From Streptomyces sp. HUAS 15-9 (lineage in GTDB: Bacteria > Actinomycetota > Actinomycetes > Streptomycetales > Streptomycetaceae), in NCBI RefSeq assembly GCF_025642155.1, contig NZ_CP106798.1, positions 2,728,001 to 2,792,000 on the forward strand: DNA of 64,000 nucleotides. The letters run 5' to 3'. This document shows, piece after piece, positions 1 to 8,501 of this stretch (position 1 is the stretch's first letter; each line of letters starts with the position of its first letter). The notes beneath the pieces were generated by a model that was given only the letters and a program-made list of their open reading frames with translations, had not been told where the DNA came from and did not search any database. Made by a program: the position numbers and the translations under genes.

Positions 1-2
1 AC

Positions 3-659
3 CCGCTGCCGATCGTCGCGTTCGGCAACATGATGGCGATGTCGAAGAACAACGACGACCCCGAGGGCGCGTCGCGTCCCTACGACTCCGGCCGCGACGG
101 CTTCGTGATGGGCGAGGGCGCCGGCGTGATCATCCTGGAGTCCGAGGAGCACGCGAAGGCCCGCGGCGCCCGGATCTACGTCGAGGCCGTCGGCCAGGGC
201 ATCTCGTCCGACGGTCACCACATCACGCAGCCCGAGCCGTCCGGCAACGGCATCGCGCACGCGCTGCAGAACCTGCTCGACAACACCGACCTCAAGCCGG
301 CCGAGATCGTGCATGTGAACGCGCACGCCACCTCGACCCCGCAGGGCGACGTCGCCGAGATCAAGGCCCTGCGCAAGGTGTTCGGGGACGACGTCGACCA
401 CATGGCGATCTCCGCGACCAAGTCGATGACCGGCCATCTGCTCGGCGGCGCCGGCGGCATCGAGACCGTGGCGTCGATCCTCGCCCTGTCCAACCGCCTC
501 GCCCCGCCGACCATCAACCTCGACGACGTCGACCCGGAGGTCAACGCCGACGTGGTCCGCGGTGAGGCGCGTCAGCTGCCCGAAGGCCGTATCGCCGCGC
601 TGAACGACTCGTTCGGCTTCGGCGGGCACAACGTGGTGCTGGCGTTCCGGACGATCTGA
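3..659 (+). CDS. fabF: Beta-ketoacyl-ACP synthase II (C-terminal part, cut by window edge)
   Basis: This is the C-terminal half of the elongating condensing enzyme of type II fatty acid synthesis, which adds malonyl-ACP to acyl-ACP in the cytoplasm. The reading frame is open from the first bases and runs 218 residues to TGA. The family block DGFVMGEGAGVIILE and both catalytic histidines are visible (VNAHATSTPQGD and the GHLLGGAGG motif). The active-site cysteine would lie upstream of the window. In Streptomyces fabF normally closes the fabD-fabH-acpP-fabF operon; a strong hairpin follows at 690-712. Identification is secure and only the 5' end is missing. Confidence 0.96.
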   Translation, partial: PLPIVAFGNMMAMSKNNDDPEGASRPYDSGRDGFVMGEGAGVIILESEEHAKARGARIYVEAVGQGISSDGHHITQPEPSGNGIAHALQNLLDNTDLKPAEIVHVNAHATSTPQGDVAEIKALRKVFGDDVDHMAISATKSMTGHLLGGAGGIETVASILALSNRLAPPTINLDDVDPEVNADVVRGEARQLPEGRIAALNDSFGFGGHNVVLAFRTI

Positions 660-689
660 GAAGCGCCGGTACGCGCCGGTACGCAAGTG

Positions 690-712
690 AAGGGCCCCCA
701 CCGGGGGCCCTT
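690..712 (+). terminator. Hairpin terminator after fabF
   Basis: A perfect 10-bp inverted repeat (AAGGGCCCCC / GGGGGCCCTT) with a 3-nt loop sits 30 bp after the fabF stop. It lacks a long T tract, as is common in Streptomyces, and lies between convergent genes. Confidence 0.75.
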
Positions 713-755
713 CCTCGTGTGCGGATTCCTCGTGTGCGGATTCCTCGTGTGCGGA
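711..755. repeat. Three 15-bp tandem repeats
   Basis: Three perfect copies of TTCCTCGTGTGCGGA begin inside the terminator arm and abut the stop codon of the convergent DUF3145 gene. The block is non-coding on both strands. Confidence 0.85.
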
Positions 756-758
756 TTC

Positions 759-1253
759 CTAGACCACCTGGTGCAGCCAGCGCACCGGGGCGCCCTCGCC
801 CGCGTACCGGAACGGCTCCAGTTCGTCGTCCCACGGCTTGCCCAGGAGCTTGGCGATCTCCGCTTCCAGGTCCGTCTCGCCGCGCTGGGAGCGGGTCAGC
901 GCCGCGCGCAGGCGGTCCTCGGGGATGAGGATGTCGCCGTGGATGCCGGTGACGGCGTGGAAGATGCCGAGTTCGGGGGTGCAGCTGTAGCGCTCGCCCT
1001 CGGCGGTCGGGCAGGGCTCCGCGGTGACCTCGAACCGCAGGAGGTGCCAGCCGCGCAGCGCGGACGCCAGCTTGGAGGCCGTGCCGGCCTCGCCCTGCCA
1101 GGAGAACTCCGAACGCCAGGTGCCCGGTGCCGCGGGCTGCCGGATCCAGTCGAGGTTGACCCGGGTGCCGAGCACCCCGGCGACGGCCCATTCGACGTGC
1201 GGGCACAGCGCGCGCGGAGCGGAGTGCACGTACAGAACTCCACGTGTCGTCAC
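759..1253 (-). CDS. DUF3145 family protein
   Basis: This 164-residue cytoplasmic protein belongs to the actinobacterial DUF3145 family and has no assigned biochemical function. I chose the GTG start (protein V-TTRGVLYVHSAPRALCP) because GGAGG lies 5 bases upstream and conservation as I know the family begins at TRGVLYVHS. The longer open frame upstream to 1487 has no such support. The whole family length is present, ending RWLHQVV. It is convergent with fabF, the arrangement I recall from other Streptomyces. No catalytic motif is evident. Confidence 0.9.
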   Translation of the reverse strand: MTTRGVLYVHSAPRALCPHVEWAVAGVLGTRVNLDWIRQPAAPGTWRSEFSWQGEAGTASKLASALRGWHLLRFEVTAEPCPTAEGERYSCTPELGIFHAVTGIHGDILIPEDRLRAALTRSQRGETDLEAEIAKLLGKPWDDELEPFRYAGEGAPVRWLHQVV

Positions 1254-1508
1254 CGGAACCTCCGGGCAGAGCGGGACATCTTGCGGACGGGCCGGCGGCA
1301 GTGGTGCGACGGCCGCGTTGATGGCGAGGCTACCGTGCGTCGGGGCAAGGAGTGTGACGTACCGTCGCTCCCGCCGCCAGGAAACCCCGCCATTCACCCA
1401 GGGGGACGCTTGTACGGGTGTGAGCCGTTGCATGCCGCACGTCGGGAACCCTCGCGCGTTGTTATGGGTTGGGGACCATGACGGCACGACAAGGGGATGG
1501 ACCAGGGC

Positions 1509-2402
1509 ATGCGAAACCGACGCCGGCGTTCACGGGCCGTCCTCGCCGTCCTGCTGGCGGCGGCCCTGGGCGCCGCCGGCTGCGACGCGGTGGGTGACAA
1601 CTCCCCCGCGCCGGACGTCACGAAGGCGCGGGCCACCCGGGCGGCCCCGGTGTGGAACCGCAGCCCGTCCTCGCTCGCCGCCGTCGGCGATTCCATCACC
1701 CGTGGCTTCGACGCGTGCGCGGTGCTGTCCGACTGCCCCGAGGTGTCCTGGGCGACCGGCACCAGCACCCAGGTCGACAGCCTGGCGGTACGGCTGCTGG
1801 GGCGCGAGAAGGCGGCCGAGAGCAGCTGGAACTACGCGGTGACCGGGGCCCGGATGGCCGACCTGCCCGACCAGATGGCACAGGCGGCCGCCCGCAGGCC
1901 CCAGTTGGTGACGGTGATGGCGGGGGCGAACGACGCCTGCCGGGCCAGGGCCTCGGCGATGACCCCGGTGGACGACTTCCGCAACCAGTTCGAGGAAACG
2001 ATGAGCACGCTGCGCGAGACGCTGCCGAAGACGCAGGTGTATGTGGCGAGCGTGCCGAACCTGAAGCGGCTGTGGTCGCAGGGCCGTACGAACCCGCTGG
2101 GCAAGCAGGTGTGGAAGCTCGGCATCTGCCCGTCGATGCTGAGCGACGCGGACGACCTGGCCGCGGCGGCGACCCTGCGCCGGGACAAGGTGCAGCAGCG
2201 GGTGGAGGCCTACAACAAAGTGTTGAAGGAGGTCTGTGCGAAGGACCGCCGGTGCCGCTTCGACGGGGGCGCCGTCTTCGACTACGAGTTCGGCACCGAC
2301 CAGCTGAGCCACTGGGACTGGTTCCATCCGAGCGCGGACGGTCAGGCGCGGCTCGCGGCCATCGCGTATCGCACCATCACCGCGGCCGGGCCCGTCACCT
2401 AG
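1509..2402 (+). CDS. SGNH/GDSL-hydrolase family lipoprotein
   Basis: This exported lipid-anchored esterase-like protein has about 297 residues. An arginine-rich n-region, a hydrophobic core and a lipobox (LGAAGC, Cys25) form a lipoprotein signal. The SGNH blocks follow in order: GDSIT with the nucleophile Ser near residue 62, GAND (block III), and DWFHPS near the C-terminus carrying the Asp and His of the triad. The substrate is unknown. An ATG at 1497 is also in frame, but AAGGGG directly abuts it, so 1509 is the more reasonable start. It is followed after 10 bp by a mutarotase gene and is probably co-transcribed with it. Confidence 0.85.
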   Translation: MRNRRRRSRAVLAVLLAAALGAAGCDAVGDNSPAPDVTKARATRAAPVWNRSPSSLAAVGDSITRGFDACAVLSDCPEVSWATGTSTQVDSLAVRLLGREKAAESSWNYAVTGARMADLPDQMAQAAARRPQLVTVMAGANDACRARASAMTPVDDFRNQFEETMSTLRETLPKTQVYVASVPNLKRLWSQGRTNPLGKQVWKLGICPSMLSDADDLAAAATLRRDKVQQRVEAYNKVLKEVCAKDRRCRFDGGAVFDYEFGTDQLSHWDWFHPSADGQARLAAIAYRTITAAGPVT

Positions 2403-2412
2403 GGTTTCCCAC

Positions 2413-3423
2413 ATGAGCGAACTTTTCGGCACACTTTCCGACGGAACCCCGGTACACCGCTGGACGCTGGAGCGCGCCGGGGTGCGGGTACGGGTCCTGA
2501 CGTACGGCGGGATCGTGCAGTCCGTCGAGGTCCCGGACAGATGGGGGTCCCCCCGCTCGAGCGAAGCCGAGAGTGGGGGAGGACGGACGGCGAACATCGT
2601 GCTGGGGTTCGCCGGCCTCGACGGCTATCTGGCGCACCCCGAGCCGTACTTCGGCGCGCTGGTCGGGCGGTACGCGAACCGGATCGGGAACGCCCGCTTC
2701 CCGCTGGACGGCCTGACGTACGCACTCGAACCGAACGACGGACCCCACTGTCTGCACGGCGGCGGCCACGGCTTCGACAAGCGCGTCTGGAGTGCGCGGC
2801 CGGTCGGACACGGCGTGCGCCTCACCCGGGTCAGCCCGCACGGCGAGGAGGGCTTCCCGGGCCGGCTTGAGGTCTCGGCGACGTACACCCTCGACGAGTC
2901 CGGCGCGCTGCGGATCTCCTACGAGGCGGTGACGGACGAGCCGACCGTGGTGAACCTGACCAGCCACAGCTACTTCAACCTGGCCGGCTCGGGCCACGCG
3001 GGCGGCCATGAGCTCCGGATCGCCGCCTCCCGGTTCACCCCGGTCGACACGGGTCTGATCCCGACCGGCGAGCTGCGGGACGTGACGGACTCCCGCTTCG
3101 ACTTCCGTACGACGCGCAAGGTCGGCTCCGGCTACGACCACAACTTCGTGCTCGACAAGGGGGTGACCGAGGCGCCCGCGGAGGTCGCCGAGCTGCACGA
3201 CCCGGCGTCCGGGCGGCTGCTGACGATCGCGACCACCGAGCCCGGTATCCAGGTCTACACGGCGGACCATCTGAGCGCCCCGTTCGAGCCGTGCGAGGGC
3301 ATCGCCCTGGAGACCCAGCACTTCCCGGACTCCCCCAACCGCCCGCAGTTCCCCAGCGCCCAGCTGCGGCCGGGCGCGGTGTACCGGTCGGAGACGGTGT
3401 ACGGCTTCGGCGTGCGGGACTAG
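2413..3423 (+). CDS. galM: Aldose 1-epimerase (galactose mutarotase), cytosolic
   Basis: This enzyme interconverts alpha and beta anomers of galactose or glucose in the cytoplasm. The 336-residue protein shows NRIGNARF, the LHGG region, the catalytic His in LTSHSYFNLAG, and [10 protein letters not shown] with the catalytic Glu. No signal peptide is seen, unlike the second GalM at 23809. Residues about 44-58 (WGSPRSSEAESGGG) have no counterpart in the second GalM, which reads [14 protein letters not shown] there. They are encoded by a palindromic repeat at 2540-2587 that looks inserted in frame. The start follows the SGNH gene by 10 bp. Confidence 0.9.
   Translation: MSELFGTLSDGTPVHRWTLERAGVRVRVLTYGGIVQSVEVPDRWGSPRSSEAESGGGRTANIVLGFAGLDGYLAHPEPYFGALVGRYANRIGNARFPLDGLTYALEPNDGPHCLHGGGHGFDKRVWSARPVGHGVRLTRVSPHGEEGFPGRLEVSATYTLDESGALRISYEAVTDEPTVVNLTSHSYFNLAGSGHAGGHELRIAASRFTPVDTGLIPTGELRDVTDSRFDFRTTRKVGSGYDHNFVLDKGVTEAPAEVAELHDPASGRLLTIATTEPGIQVYTADHLSAPFEPCEGIALETQHFPDSPNRPQFPSAQLRPGAVYRSETVYGFGVRD
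2540..2587. repeat. Palindromic repetitive element inside galM
   Basis: A GGGGGTCCCCCC block and a TGGGGGAGG block flank GCTCGAGCGAAGCCGAGAG. The element has the look of dispersed Streptomyces palindromic repeats and keeps the galM frame open. Confidence 0.6.
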
Positions 3424-3441
3424 GAAGGGTCCCGGTCGCGC

Positions 3442-4350
3442 CTAGCCGGCCTCCCCGCGCATCCGCTTGGTCGCCCTGCCCAGCAGGGCCATGGCGCCCG
3501 CGCAGACCAGCAGGGTCGAGCCGCCGATCGCGATCGGGGGGAGCGCCCCGCCCTTGATGCCCTCGCCGGTCACCGTGGTGGCCAGCACGAGGATGATCGA
3601 GTACAGGCTCCGGCCGACCTTGGCGCCGGCCGGGATCACCCGGAGCAGCTGCGGAATCGTGGTGGCGGCGGCGACGCCCATGCCGAGCGGGATGGACGCG
3701 CCGAGCATCAGCGCCCCGAAGCCGAAGGAGTTGCCGTACGCACCCCACCCTGCGCCCTTGATCAGCAGATAGCCTGCCGCGCCGAAGGACAGCAGGACGA
3801 GCAGGCCGTTGACGTAGGCGGCCTGCGTGGCGGCCTTGCGGGCGCCGGGCAGATGGGCGGCCGGGGAGCGCCAGGCGTCCGGGGTGATCAGCCGCAGCTG
3901 CCGCTTGAGGGCCTGCATCTGCGTCAGGGCGAGGGCGCCGACGGCCACGAGGACCAGCCCGACGGCCGCACCGGCGAAGCCGATCGGGCTCCGCGTGATG
4001 CCGTAGTGGACACCGCCGAAGGTCAGCGGGACGCCGAGCACATAGCCGTAGGCGAGGAACTTGGACTTCTGCTGGATCTTCACCACAAGCTCGCGCTGCC
4101 CCGGCGTGAGATTCGGATCGAGCCGCATCTGCCCCTCGCCCAGGCTCTGCTGGGGCGGCTGGGGATGCGGCGGGTACGGCTGCTGGGGCGGGTACGGCTG
4201 CTGGGGCGCATAGGGTTGCTGCTGCGGCGGGTACGGCTGCTGTGGCGCGTAGCCCTGCTGGGGCGGATACGGCTGGTACGGCTGCTGGGCACCGTACGGG
4301 CCCGGTTGCTGCTGGCCGTACGGCCCCGGCTGCTGCTGACCTGGATACAT
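3442..4350 (-). CDS. Membrane protein with Pro/Gln/Tyr-rich N-terminus
   Basis: The protein has about 302 residues and unknown function. The N-terminal ~75 residues are low complexity, built of PYPPQQ / QPYAPQQ-like repeats. A soluble stretch (MRLDPNLTPGQRELVVKIQQ) follows, and then several hydrophobic helices (for example LVLVAVGALAL, YVNGLLVLLSFGAAGYLLI, STLLVCAGAMALLG). The ATG at 4350 is chosen because GGGGAGAG precedes it by 5 bases; an in-frame extension to 4422 lacks a ribosome site. Pro/Gln-rich cytoplasmic tails are common on actinobacterial membrane proteins and may mediate interactions, but that is inference. Confidence 0.8.
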   Translation of the reverse strand: MYPGQQQPGPYGQQQPGPYGAQQPYQPYPPQQGYAPQQPYPPQQQPYAPQQPYPPQQPYPPHPQPPQQSLGEGQMRLDPNLTPGQRELVVKIQQKSKFLAYGYVLGVPLTFGGVHYGITRSPIGFAGAAVGLVLVAVGALALTQMQALKRQLRLITPDAWRSPAAHLPGARKAATQAAYVNGLLVLLSFGAAGYLLIKGAGWGAYGNSFGFGALMLGASIPLGMGVAAATTIPQLLRVIPAGAKVGRSLYSIILVLATTVTGEGIKGGALPPIAIGGSTLLVCAGAMALLGRATKRMRGEAG

Positions 4351-4481
4351 GGTGTCTCTCCCCCGAACCGGTGTTCCGGTGCTTGCGGCCCGGGAGTCTG
4401 CCACATCCGCCTCTTGGGCCACGAGCCCCGGTCCGGGCGTCAGGTCCCGGACCGGGGCTGCTCATGGGGAGACTGTCCCGC

Positions 4482-6914
4482 TCAGACGTTAGTCGTGGCG
4501 GTGAGTCGGCGGTCGACGATCGAGCGCCCCGCTGTGATCTCGTACGAACCCTTCACACACACCCACGAGTCGTCCCAGATTTCGAAGGCGCGGCGCGGGA
4601 TCTCGACACTCGCCTCGACGCTGTCGCCGGGCCCCGCCTCTACGCCCGCGAATCCGGCCAGCCAACGGGCGGGGCGGTGGGCGTCCGGCTCGGCCGGCGC
4701 CAGATAGACCTGCACGACCTCCCGGCCCGCCCGAGCACCGGAGTTGCGGACGCGGACCTTCACGGTCGTGCCCTCGACCTCCAGCGACTCGTACGTCCAC
4801 TCGGTGTACCCGAGTCCGTGCCCGAAGGCGTACGACGGGGTGCGGCCCGCCCGCTCCCAGGCGCGGTGGCCGATGAACACGCCCTCGGTGTAGGGGAGCT
4901 CGCCGTTGTCCGGGGCGACCCGGGTGACCGGGGCGTCGTCCAGGGAGCCCCAGGTGGTCGGCAGCCGGCCGCCGGGTTCGTACGCCCCCGTCAGCACGTC
5001 GGCCAGGGCCGCGCCGCCCTCCTGGCCGGGGAACCAGCCGAGCAGCACGGCCGCGACCTCGTGGCGCCAGGGCAGTTCCACCGGGGAGCCGGAGTTGACG
5101 ACCACGACGGTGTCGGGGTTGGCGGCGGCGACCGCGCGGACCAGGTCGTCCTGTCGGCCGGGCAGGCGCAGGTCGCGGCGGTCGAAGCCCTCCGACTCGA
5201 CGCGTTCGCTGGTGGCGACGACCACGACCGCGGTGTCGGCGTCGCGCGCGGCCTCGACGGCCTCGGCGATCAGCTCGTCCGGGTCGCGCCGGGGGTCCTG
5301 GTGGGCCAGGGCGAAGACGACGCTCTTGAAGGGGCGCCTGCCGGGGTGGGTCACGACGTGGGTGAGGGAGACGTCCACCGGTTCGCCCGCGGTGAGTTCG
5401 GTCCGGGCGCGGGGTACCGGGGTGCCGAAGACGGCGGCGAAGGGGTCGTCGCCGGTGGGGTGCTGAACGTCGTCGTAGTACGTAGTGCCGCCGATCGTGA
5501 GTGTGAAGGCGCCCAGGCCTTTGATGCCGAAGGTGTGCTCGCCGGTCTCGCGCGGGGTGTAGGTGCCGGTCAGTTCGACGGTGTGCAGGGTGTCGAAGCC
5601 GACGCCCTCGGGTAGGTCGGTGCCCGTCCACTGGATCTGGCCGCCCGGGGCGGAGCCGGTGCCGATGACCCGGCCGTCGGTGTCCCGGCAGACGGCGTGC
5701 AGCGCGAACCCGCCCTCACCGACGGCGAGTTCGGTGCTCGGGTCGGCGCCGACGGTGTAGGTGAGTCCGCCCTCGGGCAGGGCCGCGGTGAGGGCGTCGA
5801 GCGGGGAGACGATCCGGGCCGGGAAGACGGTCGCGGAGCCGCCGCCGAGGATGTGGGCGTCACGGGCGGCGGCGCCGATCAGGGCCACCTTCCGACCGAC
5901 GGCCAGGGGCAGGGCACGGCGCTCGTTCCGTACGAGGACGAAGGAGCGGCGGGCGATCTCGCGGGCCAGGGCCGCTCCGTCGACCGGTGCCGGCAGTTCG
6001 GTGACGGCCGGTTCGGCACCCTCCAGGATGCCGACGCGGGCGGCGAGGCGCAGCACGTTCCGTACGGCCGTGTCGACCGTCGCCTCGGACACCGTCCCGG
6101 CGCGGACGGCCCGTGCGAGCGGTTCGCCGTACACCGTGACCGGGCCGGGCATGGCGGCGTCGAGGCCGCCCTCGATCGCGGCGACGGTGGAGCGGGCGGC
6201 CGTCCAGTCGGAGACATTGAGGCCGTCGAAGCCCCATTCGCCGCGCAGGACTTCGTTGACCAGGTGGTGGTGTTCGGTCATCGTCGTGCCGTTGACCGAG
6301 TTGTAGGCGGTCATGACGGCCCAGGGGCGGGCGTTCTCGACGATCGCCTCGAAGGGGGCCAGGTACAGCTCGCGCAGGGCGCGTTCGGGGACCAGGTTGT
6401 TCACCGTGAAGCGGTCGGTCTCGGCGTCGTTGGCGACGAAGTGCTTGACCGTGGCGCCGACGCCGCCGGACTGCACGCCGGTCACATAGCCGGTGCCGAT
6501 CCGCCCGGTGAGGTACGGGTCCTCGCTGTAGGCCTCGAAGTGACGGCCGCCGAGCGGGGAGCGGTGCAGGTTGACGGTGGGCGCGAGGAGCAGGTGGACG
6601 CCCTTGCGGCGGGCCTCCTGGGCGAGCAGGACACCGGCACGGCGGGCCAGCTCCGGGTCCCAGGCGGCGGCGAGCGCGGTCGGGGAGGGCAGGGCGACGG
6701 ACGGGTCGTCGGCGGTCCAGCGCACGCCCCGGACGCCGATCGGGCCGTCGGACATGACGAGGGACTTCAGGCCGATCTCCGGCAGGGCGGGCAGGGTCCA
6801 CATGTCCCGGCCCGCCAGGAGGCGGGTCTTGGCGTCCAGGTCGAGCCGCCCGAGGGCGGCCTCCACGACGGCCTCACGGGCCGCGTCCGCTCGGGCATTG
6901 CCGGTCTCCGCCAC
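4482..6914 (-). CDS. Glycoside hydrolase family 3 beta-glucosidase with PA14 domain
   Basis: This 810-residue enzyme removes terminal beta-linked glucose or related sugars. The GH3 N-terminal barrel contains MSDGPIG (about 55), the KHF motif (157-159) and the nucleophile Asp236 in NVSDW. A PA14 sugar-binding insert (about 405-520, ETGEHTFGIKGLG) interrupts the second GH3 domain, and a fibronectin-III-like domain ends the chain. This is the layout of KglB-type beta-glucosidases. No signal peptide is apparent, so it may act on imported oligosaccharides. The GTG start at 6914 has GAGGAGG nine bases upstream. Confidence 0.93.
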   Translation of the reverse strand: MAETGNARADAAREAVVEAALGRLDLDAKTRLLAGRDMWTLPALPEIGLKSLVMSDGPIGVRGVRWTADDPSVALPSPTALAAAWDPELARRAGVLLAQEARRKGVHLLLAPTVNLHRSPLGGRHFEAYSEDPYLTGRIGTGYVTGVQSGGVGATVKHFVANDAETDRFTVNNLVPERALRELYLAPFEAIVENARPWAVMTAYNSVNGTTMTEHHHLVNEVLRGEWGFDGLNVSDWTAARSTVAAIEGGLDAAMPGPVTVYGEPLARAVRAGTVSEATVDTAVRNVLRLAARVGILEGAEPAVTELPAPVDGAALAREIARRSFVLVRNERRALPLAVGRKVALIGAAARDAHILGGGSATVFPARIVSPLDALTAALPEGGLTYTVGADPSTELAVGEGGFALHAVCRDTDGRVIGTGSAPGGQIQWTGTDLPEGVGFDTLHTVELTGTYTPRETGEHTFGIKGLGAFTLTIGGTTYYDDVQHPTGDDPFAAVFGTPVPRARTELTAGEPVDVSLTHVVTHPGRRPFKSVVFALAHQDPRRDPDELIAEAVEAARDADTAVVVVATSERVESEGFDRRDLRLPGRQDDLVRAVAAANPDTVVVVNSGSPVELPWRHEVAAVLLGWFPGQEGGAALADVLTGAYEPGGRLPTTWGSLDDAPVTRVAPDNGELPYTEGVFIGHRAWERAGRTPSYAFGHGLGYTEWTYESLEVEGTTVKVRVRNSGARAGREVVQVYLAPAEPDAHRPARWLAGFAGVEAGPGDSVEASVEIPRRAFEIWDDSWVCVKGSYEITAGRSIVDRRLTATTNV

Positions 6915-7033
6915 GGTGGTACCTCCTCGTCGAAGTCGCTGGGTACCTCCATCGTGTCCATCACCCGGTCACTGCCGCCAGACGCCCGTCGGCGGCTTGC
7001 GCACGGCCTTCGCTGTCTTCATGCGCGGCGGTG

Positions 7034-7423
7034 TCACCCGCCCCCGGGCACCGCCGCCACGATCTCGATCTCGATCAGGGCCTCCGGGCGGAACAGCCGG
7101 GGCACTTCGAAGGTCATGCTCGTGGGCGGGATCCCGGTGAGGAACTCCCTTCGTACGGCGCCGTATTCGTCGAGCCGGGAGATGTCCGTCAGATACGTGC
7201 GGATGTTGATGACGTCCGCCAGGGTCGCGCCGTGCGCCTTGAGCAGGGCCTCGATCGTCTCGAAGACGCCACGGGTCTGCTCGGCGAGGGTCGCGCCCTC
7301 GGCGATCTGCCCGGAGAGGAACAACAGGGCGCTGCCATCGGCGTGTTCGGCTCGGGCGACCTGGGAGTAGTAGGCGTTGAGGGGCTGGGGTGCGGAGGCG
7401 GGACTGCCGAGGGTGATCTGCAT
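7034..7423 (-). CDS. RidA family protein
   Basis: This 129-residue YjgF/RidA-fold protein is typically an enamine/imine deaminase that protects PLP enzymes from 2-aminoacrylate. The family shape is clear: NAYYSQVARAEHADG, FLSGQIA, INIRTYLTD and IEIEIVAAVPG. The usual conserved Arg of RidA (in CxxxNVRVFL-type blocks) aligns with NIRTYL. The ATG at 7423 has no ribosome site but lies one base after the predicted transcription start (promoter 7431-7459), so it is probably leaderless. It is divergent from a LysR gene, which is a likely regulator of it. Confidence 0.85.
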   Translation of the reverse strand: MQITLGSPASAPQPLNAYYSQVARAEHADGSALLFLSGQIAEGATLAEQTRGVFETIEALLKAHGATLADVINIRTYLTDISRLDEYGAVRREFLTGIPPTSMTFEVPRLFRPEALIEIEIVAAVPGGG

Positions 7424-7430
7424 GTCGTCG

Positions 7431-7459
7431 ACGCTAGGTGTGTCCCCGCGATGCGACAA
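7431..7459 (-). promoter_or_regulatory. Promoter of the ridA-like gene (leaderless)
   Basis: On the minus strand TTGTCG, 17 bp and TAGCGT match the housekeeping-type -35/-10 pattern. The predicted start is near 7424, one base before the ATG at 7423, and there is no Shine-Dalgarno sequence. Confidence 0.6.
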
Positions 7460-7481
7460 GCGAGTGTCTAGCATGGCTCGC

Positions 7482-8426
7482 ATGCCGAATGCGCATCACG
7501 ATCCGGACCTCTCCACCGTCTGGCTGCGGGTGTTCCTGGCGGTCGCCCGGCACGGCTCGTTCACCACGGCCGCGCGGACGCTCGGCTGGACGCAGTCCGC
7601 GGTGTCCCGGCAGATCTCCTCGCTGGAGGCGGCGCTGGGCGGCGGTCCGCTCTTCGACCGGCTGCCGCGCGGGGTGCGGCTGACGGAGGCCGGGCGGATC
7701 CTGGTGCCGTACGCCGAGACCGTCGCCGGGGCGCTGTACGGCGCCGGGCGCGAACTGGCCGCGCTGCGCGAAGCGGCCGCCGGGCGGCTGCGGTTCGGTG
7801 CCTTCCCCAGCGCCGACGCGGCACTGGTGCCGCACGCCCTCGCCGCCTTCCGGGCCCGGCACCCCGGTGTCCGGGTCACCCGCGAGGAGGGGCTGACGCC
7901 GGGGCTGCTGGACCGGCTGGCGGACGGGCACCTGGAGGTGGCCGTGGTCTCCACGACCGGCCGGGCGCCGCTGGAGACGTACGAACTCCACCATCTCATC
8001 GACGAGTCGCTGTACGTCGCTGTTCCGGCCGACCATGCGCTGGCGCGCGAGGACGGGCCCGTGCAGCTCGGCCTGCTCGCTGACGCCGACTGGATATCCG
8101 GCGGTCCCCGCCCCGAGGGCACGCTCCTGGACGCGGCCCTGCGGCAGGGCTTCCGGCCGCGCGTGGCGCATGTCGTCGCCGAGTGGACGGCCAAGCAGGG
8201 CTATGTCGCCGCGGGTCTGGGCGTCGCCCTGGTCCCGGCGCTGGCCGCCGTCTCCGTACGGCCGGACGTGGCCCTGCTGCCCGTCCTCGACGAGGGCGCC
8301 CCCGCGCGGGCGGTGTACGCGGCGACGGTACGGGGGCGGACGCCGACGCCGGCCACGGAGGCGTTCCTCACGGCGCTGCGGGAGGCGGCGGCGAGGATCC
8401 CGGGCCCCCCGGACACCATGGCGTAG
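7482..8426 (+). CDS. LysR family transcriptional regulator
   Basis: This 314-residue DNA-binding regulator has an N-terminal winged helix-turn-helix (FLAVARHGSFTTAARTLGWTQSAVSRQISSLE split across residues ~15-46) and a periplasmic-binding-like effector domain (LRFGAFPSADAALVPHAL onward). The ligand is unknown. Two in-frame ATGs, 7473 and 7482, are possible and neither has a convincing ribosome site. The divergent position and the 50-60 bp gap to the ridA-like gene, which contains GTGT-type direct repeats, are typical of LysR control of the divergent neighbour. Confidence 0.88.
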   Translation: MPNAHHDPDLSTVWLRVFLAVARHGSFTTAARTLGWTQSAVSRQISSLEAALGGGPLFDRLPRGVRLTEAGRILVPYAETVAGALYGAGRELAALREAAAGRLRFGAFPSADAALVPHALAAFRARHPGVRVTREEGLTPGLLDRLADGHLEVAVVSTTGRAPLETYELHHLIDESLYVAVPADHALAREDGPVQLGLLADADWISGGPRPEGTLLDAALRQGFRPRVAHVVAEWTAKQGYVAAGLGVALVPALAAVSVRPDVALLPVLDEGAPARAVYAATVRGRTPTPATEAFLTALREAAARIPGPPDTMA

Positions 8427-8501
8427 ACCACTCCCGTCACGCGATACTTCCGCTGTCCCGCACCAAGCGCCCCGCACAGCGATGGAAGGACTCGAACTCC
8501 C

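Noticed and set aside
711..755. Short CRISPR-like array
   Set aside because: The 15-bp units are directly adjacent with no spacers and no cas genes nearby. The same applies to 60587-60640.
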